From Deltaproteobacteria bacterium (lineage in GTDB: Bacteria > Desulfobacterota > B13-G15 > RBG-16-54-18), in assembly GCA_016927065.1 (NCBI GenBank), contig JAFGNJ010000004.1, positions 124,001 to 188,000 of the forward strand: a stretch of DNA of 64,000 nt, read 5' to 3'. The translations under genes were made by a program, and so were the position numbers. Each line of letters begins with the position of its first letter. The first letter of the stretch is position 1. The notes under the pieces were generated by a model that searched no databases, was not told the DNA's origin, and saw only the letters and a list, made by a program, of their open reading frames with translations. Below, in pieces: positions 9,786-18,931 of this stretch.

Positions 9786-10322
9786 CTAGTCGGATGGCAA
9801 TCTCTTGAGGGCCTCCTCGTAGGCTGCGAGGGTCTTTCCATCGAAAAGCACAAAGCGCACCAACTCGATATCCGGGTGGGCCTTGAAAAAGTCTGCCACC
9901 GTCTTGAGGGCGATGGGGGCTGCCTCGGTTAAAGGATAGCCATAGGCGCCGGTGCTGATGGAGGGGAAGGCGACGCTCTTCAACCCGTTCTCGCTGGCAA
10001 CCTCCAAACTCCGGCGATATGCGCTTGCCAAAAGCTCAGGTGCCTGCTTCCCGTCCCTGCGGTACACCGGCCCCACCGTATGAATGACGTGTTTCGCCTT
10101 GAGGTTATACCCGTTGCTGATTTTGGCGTCTCCAGTCTCGCATCCTCCCAAGGTTCTGCACTCCGCCAACAGGTCCGGACCTGCCCCCCGATGGATGGCA
10201 CCATCCACCCCGCCCCCTCCGAGCAGGGTAGGATTAGCGGCATTGACGATGGCGTCGGTCCCCTGCTGCGTAATATCTCCCTGCACCAATTCCAAGGTCG
10301 CGTTATTGACTTTGATCTGCAT
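9786..10322 (-). CDS. Macro-domain protein (O-acetyl-ADP-ribose deacetylase-like)
   Basis: VQGDITQQGTDAIVNAANPTLLGGGGVDGAIHRGAG and AFPSISTGAYGYPL. Confidence 0.92.
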   Translation of the reverse strand: MQIKVNNATLELVQGDITQQGTDAIVNAANPTLLGGGGVDGAIHRGAGPDLLAECRTLGGCETGDAKISNGYNLKAKHVIHTVGPVYRRDGKQAPELLASAYRRSLEVASENGLKSVAFPSISTGAYGYPLTEAAPIALKTVADFFKAHPDIELVRFVLFDGKTLAAYEEALKRLPSD

Positions 10323-10420
10323 GATCCCCTCCTTCTTACCATGTAATATTCCATGATTGCTGCGTCACCCACGAATCCCGTCCCGTCAAGGAGCGGGAGC
10401 GGGAAAAATCAGCTCTTATT

Positions 10421-10525
10421 CCCTCTCCCCCAATTGGGTGGGGGAGAGGGAAGGGTGAGGGGGTACCTGACCGACATTCTACCATATCACCCCTCACCTC
10501 TGTCCTCTCCCCTCAAGGGGAGAGG
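10421..10525. repeat. Composite intergenic inverted repeat (REP/BIME- or MITE-like)
   Basis: Perfect palindrome ccctctccccc-aattgggt-gggggagaggg (10421-10450) and cctctcccc-tcaa-ggggagagg (10504-10525); flanking agggtgagggg / cccctcacct complement each other. Confidence 0.75.
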
Positions 10526-10610
10526 AAGTAGTTGGGACCTATTTTCTAAACAATAGTTCATGACCGATTTCGACAGAATTACACTGAATTATCATTAGCA
10601 TTCTTCTTTA

Positions 10611-12461
10611 TTATTTTAACCGTGATATTTCCGTGTCCTTCCGTGGTAAATTATTTATCTTCACACCATGTAAATGCTCCCAGACCCGCTGGGCAAGGGA
10701 GTTGTTCATCCCCCGTACTTGCGCCAGCTCCTCAAGGGAGGCCTGAGCCACCCCTTCCATTCCCCCGAACTGTTCCAGGAGCGCCCGCTTTTTGGTCTTT
10801 CCGATTCCCGGTATCTTGTCGAGGATAGAGGCGAACACCTCCTTGCCCCGCAGCCTCTTATGATATGAGATGGCAAAGCGGTGGGCCTCGTCCCTGACCC
10901 ACTGCAAAAGCAGCGTGGCAGAGGATGAGCCCTTCAAAGGGATGAATTCTTTCCTGTTGGGGAGGAAGACCTTTTCCGCCTCCTCGGCTTTGCGCTTCTT
11001 GGCCAGGCTCAGGGCATCCACCCCCTTTATCTCTAGCTCCTTGAGCACCTCCAAGGCCACGTTGAGCTGTCCCTTGCCGCCGTCGATAAGGATAAGATCT
11101 GGGAGTTCACCCCCCCCCTTTCCGCGGCGTAGTCTTCGCAGAAGGACCTCATAGAGCATGGCATAGTCGTCCATCCCCTGCACGGTCTTGATCCGGTATC
11201 TCCGATAGCGGGCCTTGGCCGGCTCACCGTCCTCAAACACTACTTGCGAGCCCACAGCCAGCCCACCTCCGAGGTTTGATATGTCAAACCCTTCGATCCT
11301 GGCAGGGATGTGCGTCAGAGAAAACCTCTCTTGCATCTCCTTGAGGACATCCTCACCATGGAGCTGACCGCGGAGCTTGACCGCGGCATTCTCCTGAGCC
11401 ATTTGGAGGAGGTCATAGCCTTTGCTCCCTTTTCGAGGGCAACGGATGCGAACCGTTCCCTTTGTCTGCTCCCCTAGTACTTCTTGCAGGAGCGGGGCGT
11501 CATTCAGGGGCAATGGGGCGAGGATCTCCTGCGGGATGAATTGCCCTTCTCCGTAGAACTGGTACAGGAAGGTGGATATGACCTCCTGATCGGGGAGCCC
11601 TGCATCCTTGATGGAGAAGAACCGCCCTCCCAAAAGCCTCCCCCCGCGGACGAAGAGGACCTGTATCCCGACCTTCCCCCCTCCACTCGCAAGACCGACG
11701 GCGTCTCTATGAAAGCTTTCCTGGGATACCACCCGTTGTCCTTCAATGATCCGCTCCAGCGCGGCGAGGCGGTCCCTGGTCCTGGCCGCCTCTTCGAACT
11801 TGAGCTCTTCGGCCTCCTGATCCATCCCGCGGCGCAGCTCCTCGGCGAGATAATCGCTCCTTCCCTCCAAAAAGAGGCGGACCTGATCCACGATCCCCCT
11901 GTACTCCTCCTCGCTCACCTCATTGCAGCACGGCCCCAAACACCTCATCATCTGGAAGTTGAGGCACGGGCGCGAGCGATGGGCGAACTGCTGTGCGCTG
12001 CACCGGCGCAGGGGAAAGGCCTTGTGAATAACCCTGAGGGTCTCGCGCATGGAGGTCGCCGAGGGGAAAGGGCCGTAGTAGAGGGCGCCGTCCTCCCTGG
12101 TCCTCCTGACTACAGAAAGGCGCGGAAAACGCTCTCCCACGCTGAGCCTGAGCAGCGGGTATCGTTTGTCGTCCCTGAGCTGGATGTTGTAGCGGGGGTG
12201 GTGTTCTTTGATAAGGGTGTCTTCTAAGATCAAGGCCTCTTTCTCCGTGCGGGTGGCGATGTGGTCGACCCCCCCGACCTTGGAGAGCATGAGGGAGGTC
12301 TTTGTGTCCTGCTCCCGCCCCTGGAAGTAAGAACGGACCCGCTTGCGCAGGTCCTTGGCCTTGCCCACATAGAGGACCCCTCCTTTACTATCCTTGAAGA
12401 GATAGACCCCTGGGGACTGGGGCAATGCCTCTGCTTGTGCCTGGAGGTTTGTCTCTTTCAT
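10611..12461 (-). CDS. uvrC: Excinuclease ABC subunit C
   Basis: GIY-YIG PQSPGVYLFKDSKGGVLYVGKAKDLRKRVRSYF; UVR motif; FDISNLGG; LILIDGGKGQL; helix-hairpin-helix C-terminus. Confidence 0.98.
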   Translation of the reverse strand: MKETNLQAQAEALPQSPGVYLFKDSKGGVLYVGKAKDLRKRVRSYFQGREQDTKTSLMLSKVGGVDHIATRTEKEALILEDTLIKEHHPRYNIQLRDDKRYPLLRLSVGERFPRLSVVRRTREDGALYYGPFPSATSMRETLRVIHKAFPLRRCSAQQFAHRSRPCLNFQMMRCLGPCCNEVSEEEYRGIVDQVRLFLEGRSDYLAEELRRGMDQEAEELKFEEAARTRDRLAALERIIEGQRVVSQESFHRDAVGLASGGGKVGIQVLFVRGGRLLGGRFFSIKDAGLPDQEVISTFLYQFYGEGQFIPQEILAPLPLNDAPLLQEVLGEQTKGTVRIRCPRKGSKGYDLLQMAQENAAVKLRGQLHGEDVLKEMQERFSLTHIPARIEGFDISNLGGGLAVGSQVVFEDGEPAKARYRRYRIKTVQGMDDYAMLYEVLLRRLRRGKGGGELPDLILIDGGKGQLNVALEVLKELEIKGVDALSLAKKRKAEEAEKVFLPNRKEFIPLKGSSSATLLLQWVRDEAHRFAISYHKRLRGKEVFASILDKIPGIGKTKKRALLEQFGGMEGVAQASLEELAQVRGMNNSLAQRVWEHLHGVKINNLPRKDTEISRLK

Positions 12462-14471
12462 CTATTCATCCAACGGTATATCCCTGGTAATAGCGGCCTC
12501 CTGGAGGCGCTGGATGCGGTCCCTGAGCTCGGCCGCTCGCTCGAACTCCAACTGCTCGGCCGCCTTACGCATCTCCTTCTTGAGCTGCCTGATGGCCTTG
12601 GGCACCTCGCGGGGGGAGAGATAGCCTTCCTCTTCCTCCCGCACCACGGGCACGGTGTAGTAATCGGCCTCGTACACGGAGCCGAGGACGTCGCGGATCG
12701 CCTTCTTGATGCTCTCCGGGGTTATGCCGTGGGTCAGATTGTACTCCTCTTGGATGGCCCGCCTCCTGGCGCTCTCCTCGATGGCCCTGGCCATGGAGGG
12801 GGTAATGGTCTCGGCGTAGAGGAGGACCTTCCCGGCCACGTTTCGGGCCGCCCTGCCGCAGGTCTGGATTAGGGCCCGCTCCGAGCGCAGAAACCCCTCG
12901 CGGTCGGCGTCGAGGATGGCCACAAGCGACACCTCGGGGATATCGAGCCCTTCCCGCAGGAGGTTGATCCCGATCAGCACGTCGAACTGCCCCAAGCGCA
13001 GGTCCCTGATGATCTCCACCCGCTCCAGGGTATCTATCTCCGAGTGGAGGTACTTTACCCGCACGGCGAGGTCGGCATAGTACTCCGTCAGGTCCTCGGC
13101 CATCCGCTTCGTCAAGGTGGTGACCAAGACCCTATCGCCCATCTCGACCCGTTCTTTGATCTCCCCGAGGAGGTCGTCCACCTGGTTGCGCGCGGGGCGC
13201 ACCTCGATGGCCGGGTCCATCAAGCCCGTGGGCCTGATGATCTGCTCCGCTACTCTCCCGTCCCCCTTGGTTAGCTCGTACTCCGCCGGTGTGGCGGATA
13301 CGTAGATGACCTGTTTACCTCGCTCTTCGAACTCCTCAAAGGTGAAGGGGCGGTTGTCCAGGGCCGAGGGAAGGCGGAAGCCGTAATCCACCAAGTTCTG
13401 TTTGCGTGAGCGGTCCCCGTAGTACATCCCCCCCAATTGGGGGATGGTCACATGCGACTCGTCGATCATGATGAGGGCGTCTTCGGGAAGGTAGTCGATG
13501 AGCGTGGGTGGCGGCTCCCCGGGCTGGCGTCCGGTGAGGTGGCGGGAGTAGTTCTCGATCCCCTTGCAGTAGCCGATCTCCTGAAACATCTCCAGGTCGA
13601 ACATGGTGCGCTGCTCCAGGCGCTGGGCCTCGAGGAGCTTGCTCTGCGATCGGAACTCCGCCAGGCGCTCCTGCAGCTCTACTTTAATACCCTCCATGGC
13701 CAGCCGCGTCCGTTCTGACGTAGTCACATAGTGGCTCCCAGGGTAGATGGCGGCCTTCTCCAGGGAGGAGATGACCTTTCCCCGCAGGGGGTCAATCTCG
13801 TAGAGCCCCTCGATGACCTCGTCGAAGAGCTCCACCCGGACGGCCTTGGCCTCCTCATACGGGGGGAAGATCTCCACCACGTCCCCCCGCACCCGAAAGG
13901 TCCCTCGGTGAAAGTCGATGTCGTTTCGCTCATACTGGATCTCCACCAGCTTGGAGAGGATCGCGCCCCGCTCCATCTTTCTGCCCCGCTCCAGCTGGAG
14001 GAGGAGACCGTAGTAGGCCTCAGGAGAGCCGAGGCCGTAGATGCAGGAGACGCTGGCTACGATGATCACGTCTGTGCGCTCCAACAGCGAGTGGGTGGCC
14101 GAGTGGCGCATCTTGTCGATCTCCTCGTTGATGGAGGTGTCCTTTTCGATATAGAGGTCGCTGCTCGGGATGTAGGCCTCGGGCTGGTAGTAGTCATAGT
14201 AGCTGACGAAAAACTCCACGGCGTTTTCGGGGAAGAGCTCGCGAAACTCGCTGTAGAGCTGGGCCGCCAGGGTCTTGTTGTGGGAGATGACGAGTGTCGG
14301 CCTTTGGACCTGCTCAATAACATTGGCCATGGTAAAGGTCTTCCCCGAACCCGTAACACCGAGGAGGACCTGATCCCTCACACCTTCCTTAAGACCGCCC
14401 ACAAGCTTTTCGATGGCCTGCGGCTGATCGCCTGTCGGCTGAAATGATGATACGAGCTTAAAACGAGCCAT
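12462..14471 (-). CDS. uvrB: Excinuclease ABC subunit B
   Basis: [53 protein letters not shown]-terminal UVR motif. Confidence 0.98.
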   Translation of the reverse strand: MARFKLVSSFQPTGDQPQAIEKLVGGLKEGVRDQVLLGVTGSGKTFTMANVIEQVQRPTLVISHNKTLAAQLYSEFRELFPENAVEFFVSYYDYYQPEAYIPSSDLYIEKDTSINEEIDKMRHSATHSLLERTDVIIVASVSCIYGLGSPEAYYGLLLQLERGRKMERGAILSKLVEIQYERNDIDFHRGTFRVRGDVVEIFPPYEEAKAVRVELFDEVIEGLYEIDPLRGKVISSLEKAAIYPGSHYVTTSERTRLAMEGIKVELQERLAEFRSQSKLLEAQRLEQRTMFDLEMFQEIGYCKGIENYSRHLTGRQPGEPPPTLIDYLPEDALIMIDESHVTIPQLGGMYYGDRSRKQNLVDYGFRLPSALDNRPFTFEEFEERGKQVIYVSATPAEYELTKGDGRVAEQIIRPTGLMDPAIEVRPARNQVDDLLGEIKERVEMGDRVLVTTLTKRMAEDLTEYYADLAVRVKYLHSEIDTLERVEIIRDLRLGQFDVLIGINLLREGLDIPEVSLVAILDADREGFLRSERALIQTCGRAARNVAGKVLLYAETITPSMARAIEESARRRAIQEEYNLTHGITPESIKKAIRDVLGSVYEADYYTVPVVREEEEGYLSPREVPKAIRQLKKEMRKAAEQLEFERAAELRDRIQRLQEAAITRDIPLDE

Positions 14472-14770
14472 TGGTTATCCTACGGTATGATTGAATACGG
14501 GTTATTCCTATGAGATCACGCTATGCGGTTTCATTGTATCATAGAAATGCCCGGATACCTACAGCATGCCCTCAGCGTGCGGGAAGCAACTTGTGAAAAT
14601 TATTGACAAAACCCTCTGTGAGATGCTACGAAACCCGTGTACGGTGGTTTTTGGGTAAGTAAACCTCTCAGCGGGTGTTTTGTGCCCAGGGGAACCACTT
14701 TTTTTTGAACCTATGGGAGATAAAAGGGGACTAACTACTATATTTAAGGAATAGGGAAAGGGAGGGTGAT

Positions 14771-15787
14771 ATGAAAACCTTAAAGTGGTCCGTGTTAGTT
14801 CTAACAGGAATATTTTTTGTAGTGAGCCTGTGTCCTCAGGCATGGGCAAAACCGGCAAAGGCACCAGCAGGAGAAAAGATAGAACAAAAAAAACCCGGAA
14901 ATGAAGGAATAACAATTCAAAAGACCCCATTAATAAGAGTCGTCAGGTGTGGGATGAGGAACGCCACTATTATCGGATCGGAAGGCAATGACACTATTGA
15001 AGGCACTCCGGGGGACGATGTCATCCATGGCCTCGGCGGCAACGATATCATTCACGGCCGCGGCGGCAATGACATCATCTGTGGTGGCGACGGCAGCGAC
15101 CAGCTGTATGGCGATACCGGCAACGACACGCTCTATGGCGGCTCCGGTCTCGACAGATTGTATGGCGGTGCAGGCTCTGACTCGCTGCATGGCGGCGAGG
15201 ACAACGACACGTTGGATGGCGGCTCCGGCCGCAATGAGCTGTACGGCGACGCGGGCAATGATACGCTGATCGGCGGCAACGACATCGACTATCTGTATGG
15301 CAATGACGGCAGTGACACCCTGCGTGGTAATGCAGGCAATGATATCCTGTTTGGCGAGGAAGGCAACGACCAACTGTATGGTGATGCAGGCAACGACACG
15401 CTGTATGGTGGTGACGGGATTGACACGCTGGAGGGGGGTATAGGCAACGACGTGCTTAATGGTGAAAACCACAACGACTGGCTGTATGGTCAAGATGGTG
15501 ACGACACGCTGGATGGCGGTGATGGCAACGACGATATGGTTGGCGGTGCTGGCAACGACAGGCTGTATGCCCGGTCAGGCAACGACAGGATGGATGGCGG
15601 CCCTGGTGACGACAGACTAGAGGGCAGTTTTGGCAACGACGAGCTGCTTGGCGGCGGCAACAACGACACGCTGTACGGCGATGCCGGTGACGACGAATTG
15701 GATGGCGGTGCCGGTTCTGACTTATGTGTTGGCGGGTCTGGTGCGGACACCCTTAGAAATTGCGAGACCGAGCACGATGTTCCTTAA
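14771..15787 (+). CDS. Secreted RTX-type calcium-binding repeat protein
   Basis: N-terminal signal peptide MKTLKWSVLVLTGIFFVVSLCPQAWA; about 25 GGxGxDxLYG nonapeptide-like repeats. Confidence 0.9.
   Translation: MKTLKWSVLVLTGIFFVVSLCPQAWAKPAKAPAGEKIEQKKPGNEGITIQKTPLIRVVRCGMRNATIIGSEGNDTIEGTPGDDVIHGLGGNDIIHGRGGNDIICGGDGSDQLYGDTGNDTLYGGSGLDRLYGGAGSDSLHGGEDNDTLDGGSGRNELYGDAGNDTLIGGNDIDYLYGNDGSDTLRGNAGNDILFGEEGNDQLYGDAGNDTLYGGDGIDTLEGGIGNDVLNGENHNDWLYGQDGDDTLDGGDGNDDMVGGAGNDRLYARSGNDRMDGGPGDDRLEGSFGNDELLGGGNNDTLYGDAGDDELDGGAGSDLCVGGSGADTLRNCETEHDVP
14976..15759 (+). repeat. Coding tandem repeats (RTX nonapeptide array)
   Basis: Repeated ggc-aac-gac-acg-ctg-tat-ggc-ggt type units at about 27-nt periodicity. 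Confidence 0.85.
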
Positions 15788-15802
15788 CAAACAGAAAAGG
15801 GG

Positions 15803-15837
15803 GGTACAGTCCTGAAGATGGTTGCTGTACCTTTTTT
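15803..15837 (+). terminator. Rho-independent terminator after RTX gene
   Basis: ggtacag ... ctgtacc followed by tttttt. Confidence 0.75.
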
Positions 15838-15965
15838 ATCCAAAGACGAGATATCGCAGAGGAGAGTGAGATGAAGATATTCAGCCTCCTTATCGAACGT
15901 AATACAAAAAAGAAGGAGGAGATTCATGAAAACTCTCAGACTAATCACGGTTATGGAATAATACT

Positions 15966-17123
15966 ATGAAAAGGATAGGACTAATTGGCATAGTTTCAGG
16001 CCTGATTATGCTGTGCACTATTGGGCACGCTGCGCCTCAGGAGGTTGTTGTCAGCGATGCTGATCAGCTTGCGGCTGCGATCGTTCAGGCCAATAAAGGC
16101 GGGGCAAAGACGATTATCTTGAAAGACGGAACCTACACCCTGCGAAACATGCTGTGGGTCGAGGCCCATGGCGTCACGGTCCGCAGCGCTTCGGGAAATC
16201 GCGACGCGGTTATCATCGAGGGGAGAGGAATGAACGGCAACGTAACCCACATCTTTAACGTAGCCGGAGCAAACTTTACCGTCCGCGATGTGACCCTGAG
16301 GCGTGTAAGTCAGCACGCTATTCAGATCCACGGGGAGCTCAATGCCAAATCCCCATTGATTAAGAATGTCCGTATCGCTGATACGGGCCAACAGATGGTA
16401 AAAGGCTCTTATGCTGCGGGTAAACCGCACGCGAGAGCGGATAATGGCATTGTGGAGGGTTGCCTATTTGAATACAGCGCAGGCATAGGCCCTCAATATT
16501 ACATAGGCGGCATCGATGTTCACAATGCCAGGAACTGGATTGTACGGAAAAACACCTTTAAAGGCATCCAGAGTCCCCGCGATCAGGAGGCCGAGTTTGC
16601 CATCCACTTCTGGTCCGATTCACAGGGAACACTCGTTGAAGGCAACACCATAATCAACTGTGACAGGGGGATCGGCTTCGGCATGGGTGACCGAGGCCAT
16701 GGGAAGGGAATTATCCGTAACAACATGATCTATCACGACAGCTCCGGGAGATTTGCCGACGTGGGCATAGCGTTGGAATCGGCTGTTAATGCCCAGGTTT
16801 ACAATAACACCGTCTTCCAGAAGCACGGATATCCCAATGCCATTGAGTATCGTTTTGCTAGGACAAAAGGTGTACTGATCGCTAACAACCTGACTAACAG
16901 GGCGATCTGTCAACGGGACGGGGCCTCCGGCACCGTCACCCACAATGTCCGGAATGCCCAAGAGGGTTGGTTCATTAACCCCTCTTCAGGGAATCTCCAC
17001 TTGCGATCTGCGATTTCTGCTGTTGTCGACAAAGGCGGAAACATACCCGGCTTAACCACTGACTTTGACGGAGAGAGCAGGACAAAAGGTCAGGGCATCG
17101 ATATAGGGGCTGATGAATACTGA
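15966..17123 (+). CDS. Secreted right-handed parallel beta-helix (pectate lyase/polysaccharide lyase-like) protein
   Basis: Signal peptide MKRIGLIGIVSGLIMLCTIGHA; IILKDGTYTLRNMLWVEAHGVTVRSASGNRDAVIIEGRG; repeated N-rich beta-helix rungs; C-terminal GIDIGADEY. Confidence 0.88.
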   Translation: MKRIGLIGIVSGLIMLCTIGHAAPQEVVVSDADQLAAAIVQANKGGAKTIILKDGTYTLRNMLWVEAHGVTVRSASGNRDAVIIEGRGMNGNVTHIFNVAGANFTVRDVTLRRVSQHAIQIHGELNAKSPLIKNVRIADTGQQMVKGSYAAGKPHARADNGIVEGCLFEYSAGIGPQYYIGGIDVHNARNWIVRKNTFKGIQSPRDQEAEFAIHFWSDSQGTLVEGNTIINCDRGIGFGMGDRGHGKGIIRNNMIYHDSSGRFADVGIALESAVNAQVYNNTVFQKHGYPNAIEYRFARTKGVLIANNLTNRAICQRDGASGTVTHNVRNAQEGWFINPSSGNLHLRSAISAVVDKGGNIPGLTTDFDGESRTKGQGIDIGADEY

Positions 17124-17228
17124 GACAGATTTCTTGCTTGGAGGTCTTGGGGTTAGGGTCTTTGATCTTAATATGTGGAGCAGATAACACGTTCTCATAA
17201 CTTCTTATAATACGAGCCGATTTTCTCA

Positions 17229-17253
17229 GGCGGGGCCACACCGCCCTTTTTTT
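17229..17253 (+). terminator. Putative rho-independent terminator after beta-helix gene
   Basis: ggcgg-ggccaca-ccgcc followed by a T7 run. Confidence 0.6.
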
Positions 17254-17267
17254 ATTGATCGAGAGGG

Positions 17268-18734
17268 CTATTCTACCCGCCAGGTCGTCCCCTGCGGGCC
17301 GTCCTCGAGAACGATCCCCTGGGAGGCGAGGTGGTTCCTGATCTCGTCGGCCCGGGCCCAGTTTTTGTTTTTGCGGGCCTCATTTCGTTCTTTGATCAGC
17401 TTCTCTATCTCCTTGGGGGTAAGCGTGAGTTGTTCGATTTTCCGCTGCCTTTCGACCTCCAAAAAATCCTGGGGGTCCTCCTGGAATATACCCAGGACCT
17501 TCCCTGCCAAGGCGAAGGCCTCTCTCCCCTTGCGAAGGACCTGCGGGGCATGAGGAGAGGGGTCCTGGAGGATGCGGTTGAGATCGTGGCTCAACTCAAA
17601 GAAGTGGGCGATGGCCACGGCGGTATTGAAATCGTCATCCATGGCTTCTTCAAAGTGCGTGCTGAATTCCTCGGCCCGCCGGTAGACAGCCATCTCCTCA
17701 GGAGAAAGCCCTTCAGATGCCGAGTCACTCTCTTTCGTTTGAACAATGATCTCATCAATACCCGCCAAGGTCTTATAAAACCGCTCCAAGTTCCGGCGGG
17801 CCTCCTCCATCCCCTGCGTGGAAAAGTCAACCGGACTGCGGTAGTGGCGAGAGAGGAGAAAGAGGCGCACTACCTCCGGGTGATATGACTTTACAATCTC
17901 TTTTATCGTCAAGAAATTCCCCAGGGACTTGGACATTTTCTCTTTTTCGATGTTGACGAAGCCGTTGTGCAGCCAAAAGCGCACAAAGGGCCTTCCCGTG
18001 GCCCCCTCGGCTTGGGCGATCTCGTTCTCGTGATGAGGGAAGATGAGGTCCTTGCCGCCACCGTGGATGTCCAACGTGTCGCCGAGATATTTTTGGCTCA
18101 TGGCAGAGCACTCGATGTGCCATCCGGGCCGACCCTCCCCCCACGGGGATTGCCACGAGGGCTCACCGGGTTTGGTCGCCTTCCACAGGGCAAAATCGAG
18201 GGGGTTGCGCTTGCGCTCATCCACCTCCACCCGGGCCCCGGCCTGCATCTCATCGAGGCTTCTCTTGGAGAGTTTGCCGTAGCCGGGAAAGCTCTCCACC
18301 GCATAGTAGACGTCTCCATCTACCTCGTAGGCATGACCTTTTTCTATAAGCTGCTGTACTAGCGCGACCATCTCCGGGATGTGCTCGGTCGCCTTCGGTT
18401 CAACGGTCGGGGCCAGCAGACCTAAGGCCCCCATATCGGTATAGAACTCCTCGATGTACCGTGCGGCGATCTCCTCTGTGCCGACTCCTTCCTCCTGGGC
18501 CCGTTTGATAATCTTGTCGTCCACATCGGTGAAGTTGCGGACATAGGTCACGTCATACCCCTTATGCTTAAGATACCGATAGATCACGTCGAAGACCACG
18601 GCACTGCGGGCGTGCCCGATGTGACAGAGATCATAGACCGTGACCCCGCAGGCATACATCCCGATGCGCCCTTTTTTCAGGGGGACGAGTTCTTCCTTCT
18701 TTTTGGTCATGGTATTATAGACGCGCAACGACAT
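17268..18734 (-). CDS. cysS: Cysteinyl-tRNA synthetase
   Basis: YACGVTVYDLCHIGHARSAVVFDVIYRYL; GWHIECSAMSQKYLG; KMSKSLGNF. Confidence 0.98.
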   Translation of the reverse strand: MSLRVYNTMTKKKEELVPLKKGRIGMYACGVTVYDLCHIGHARSAVVFDVIYRYLKHKGYDVTYVRNFTDVDDKIIKRAQEEGVGTEEIAARYIEEFYTDMGALGLLAPTVEPKATEHIPEMVALVQQLIEKGHAYEVDGDVYYAVESFPGYGKLSKRSLDEMQAGARVEVDERKRNPLDFALWKATKPGEPSWQSPWGEGRPGWHIECSAMSQKYLGDTLDIHGGGKDLIFPHHENEIAQAEGATGRPFVRFWLHNGFVNIEKEKMSKSLGNFLTIKEIVKSYHPEVVRLFLLSRHYRSPVDFSTQGMEEARRNLERFYKTLAGIDEIIVQTKESDSASEGLSPEEMAVYRRAEEFSTHFEEAMDDDFNTAVAIAHFFELSHDLNRILQDPSPHAPQVLRKGREAFALAGKVLGIFQEDPQDFLEVERQRKIEQLTLTPKEIEKLIKERNEARKNKNWARADEIRNHLASQGIVLEDGPQGTTWRVE

Positions 18735-18849
18735 TGCCTTGCTCCTTAGCGATATTACTTACAACGAGGCAGAACATCTAACCAGTGTGCTGCCCTCCTT
18801 TCCTAACGGGGGGCATCGGGGGATTTGCAGCTTGAGAAAAATCACCCTT

Positions 18850-18874
18850 AATCCCCCTTTTTCAAAGGGGGATT
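18850..18874. repeat. Intergenic perfect palindrome
   Basis: aatcccccttt-ttc-aaagggggatt (11-bp perfect arms). Confidence 0.75.
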
Positions 18875-18931
18875 TTAACAAAATTAACAATGCGTGCTAA
18901 GAAAAATTATAGGATAATGTAACCTATTCCC

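Noticed and set aside
11110-11118. C9 homopolymer in uvrC as a phase-variation tract
   Set aside because: Encodes a Gly-rich stretch in an essential-type repair gene; shorter tract and weak rationale compared with the C10 run at 51984.
11484-14447. Long plus-strand ORFs (11484..12227, 12261..12872, 13731..14447) opposite uvrC/uvrB
   Set aside because: Shadow ORFs caused by codon bias; the minus-strand proteins are unmistakable UvrC/UvrB and the antisense translations show no domains.
14580-14770. Riboswitch upstream of the RTX gene
   Set aside because: Some G/C-rich pairing is visible, but no match to a riboswitch core I know (GEMM, cobalamin, fluoride, PreQ1).
14930-15493. 187-aa antisense ORF opposite the RTX gene
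   Set aside because: Valine/isoleucine-rich repetitive translation is a by-product of the RTX nucleotide repeats.
14976-15759. Tandem repeats considered as a CRISPR array
   Set aside because: Periodicity is in-frame and encodes GGxGxDxLYG; there are no conserved repeat/variable spacer units and no cas genes.
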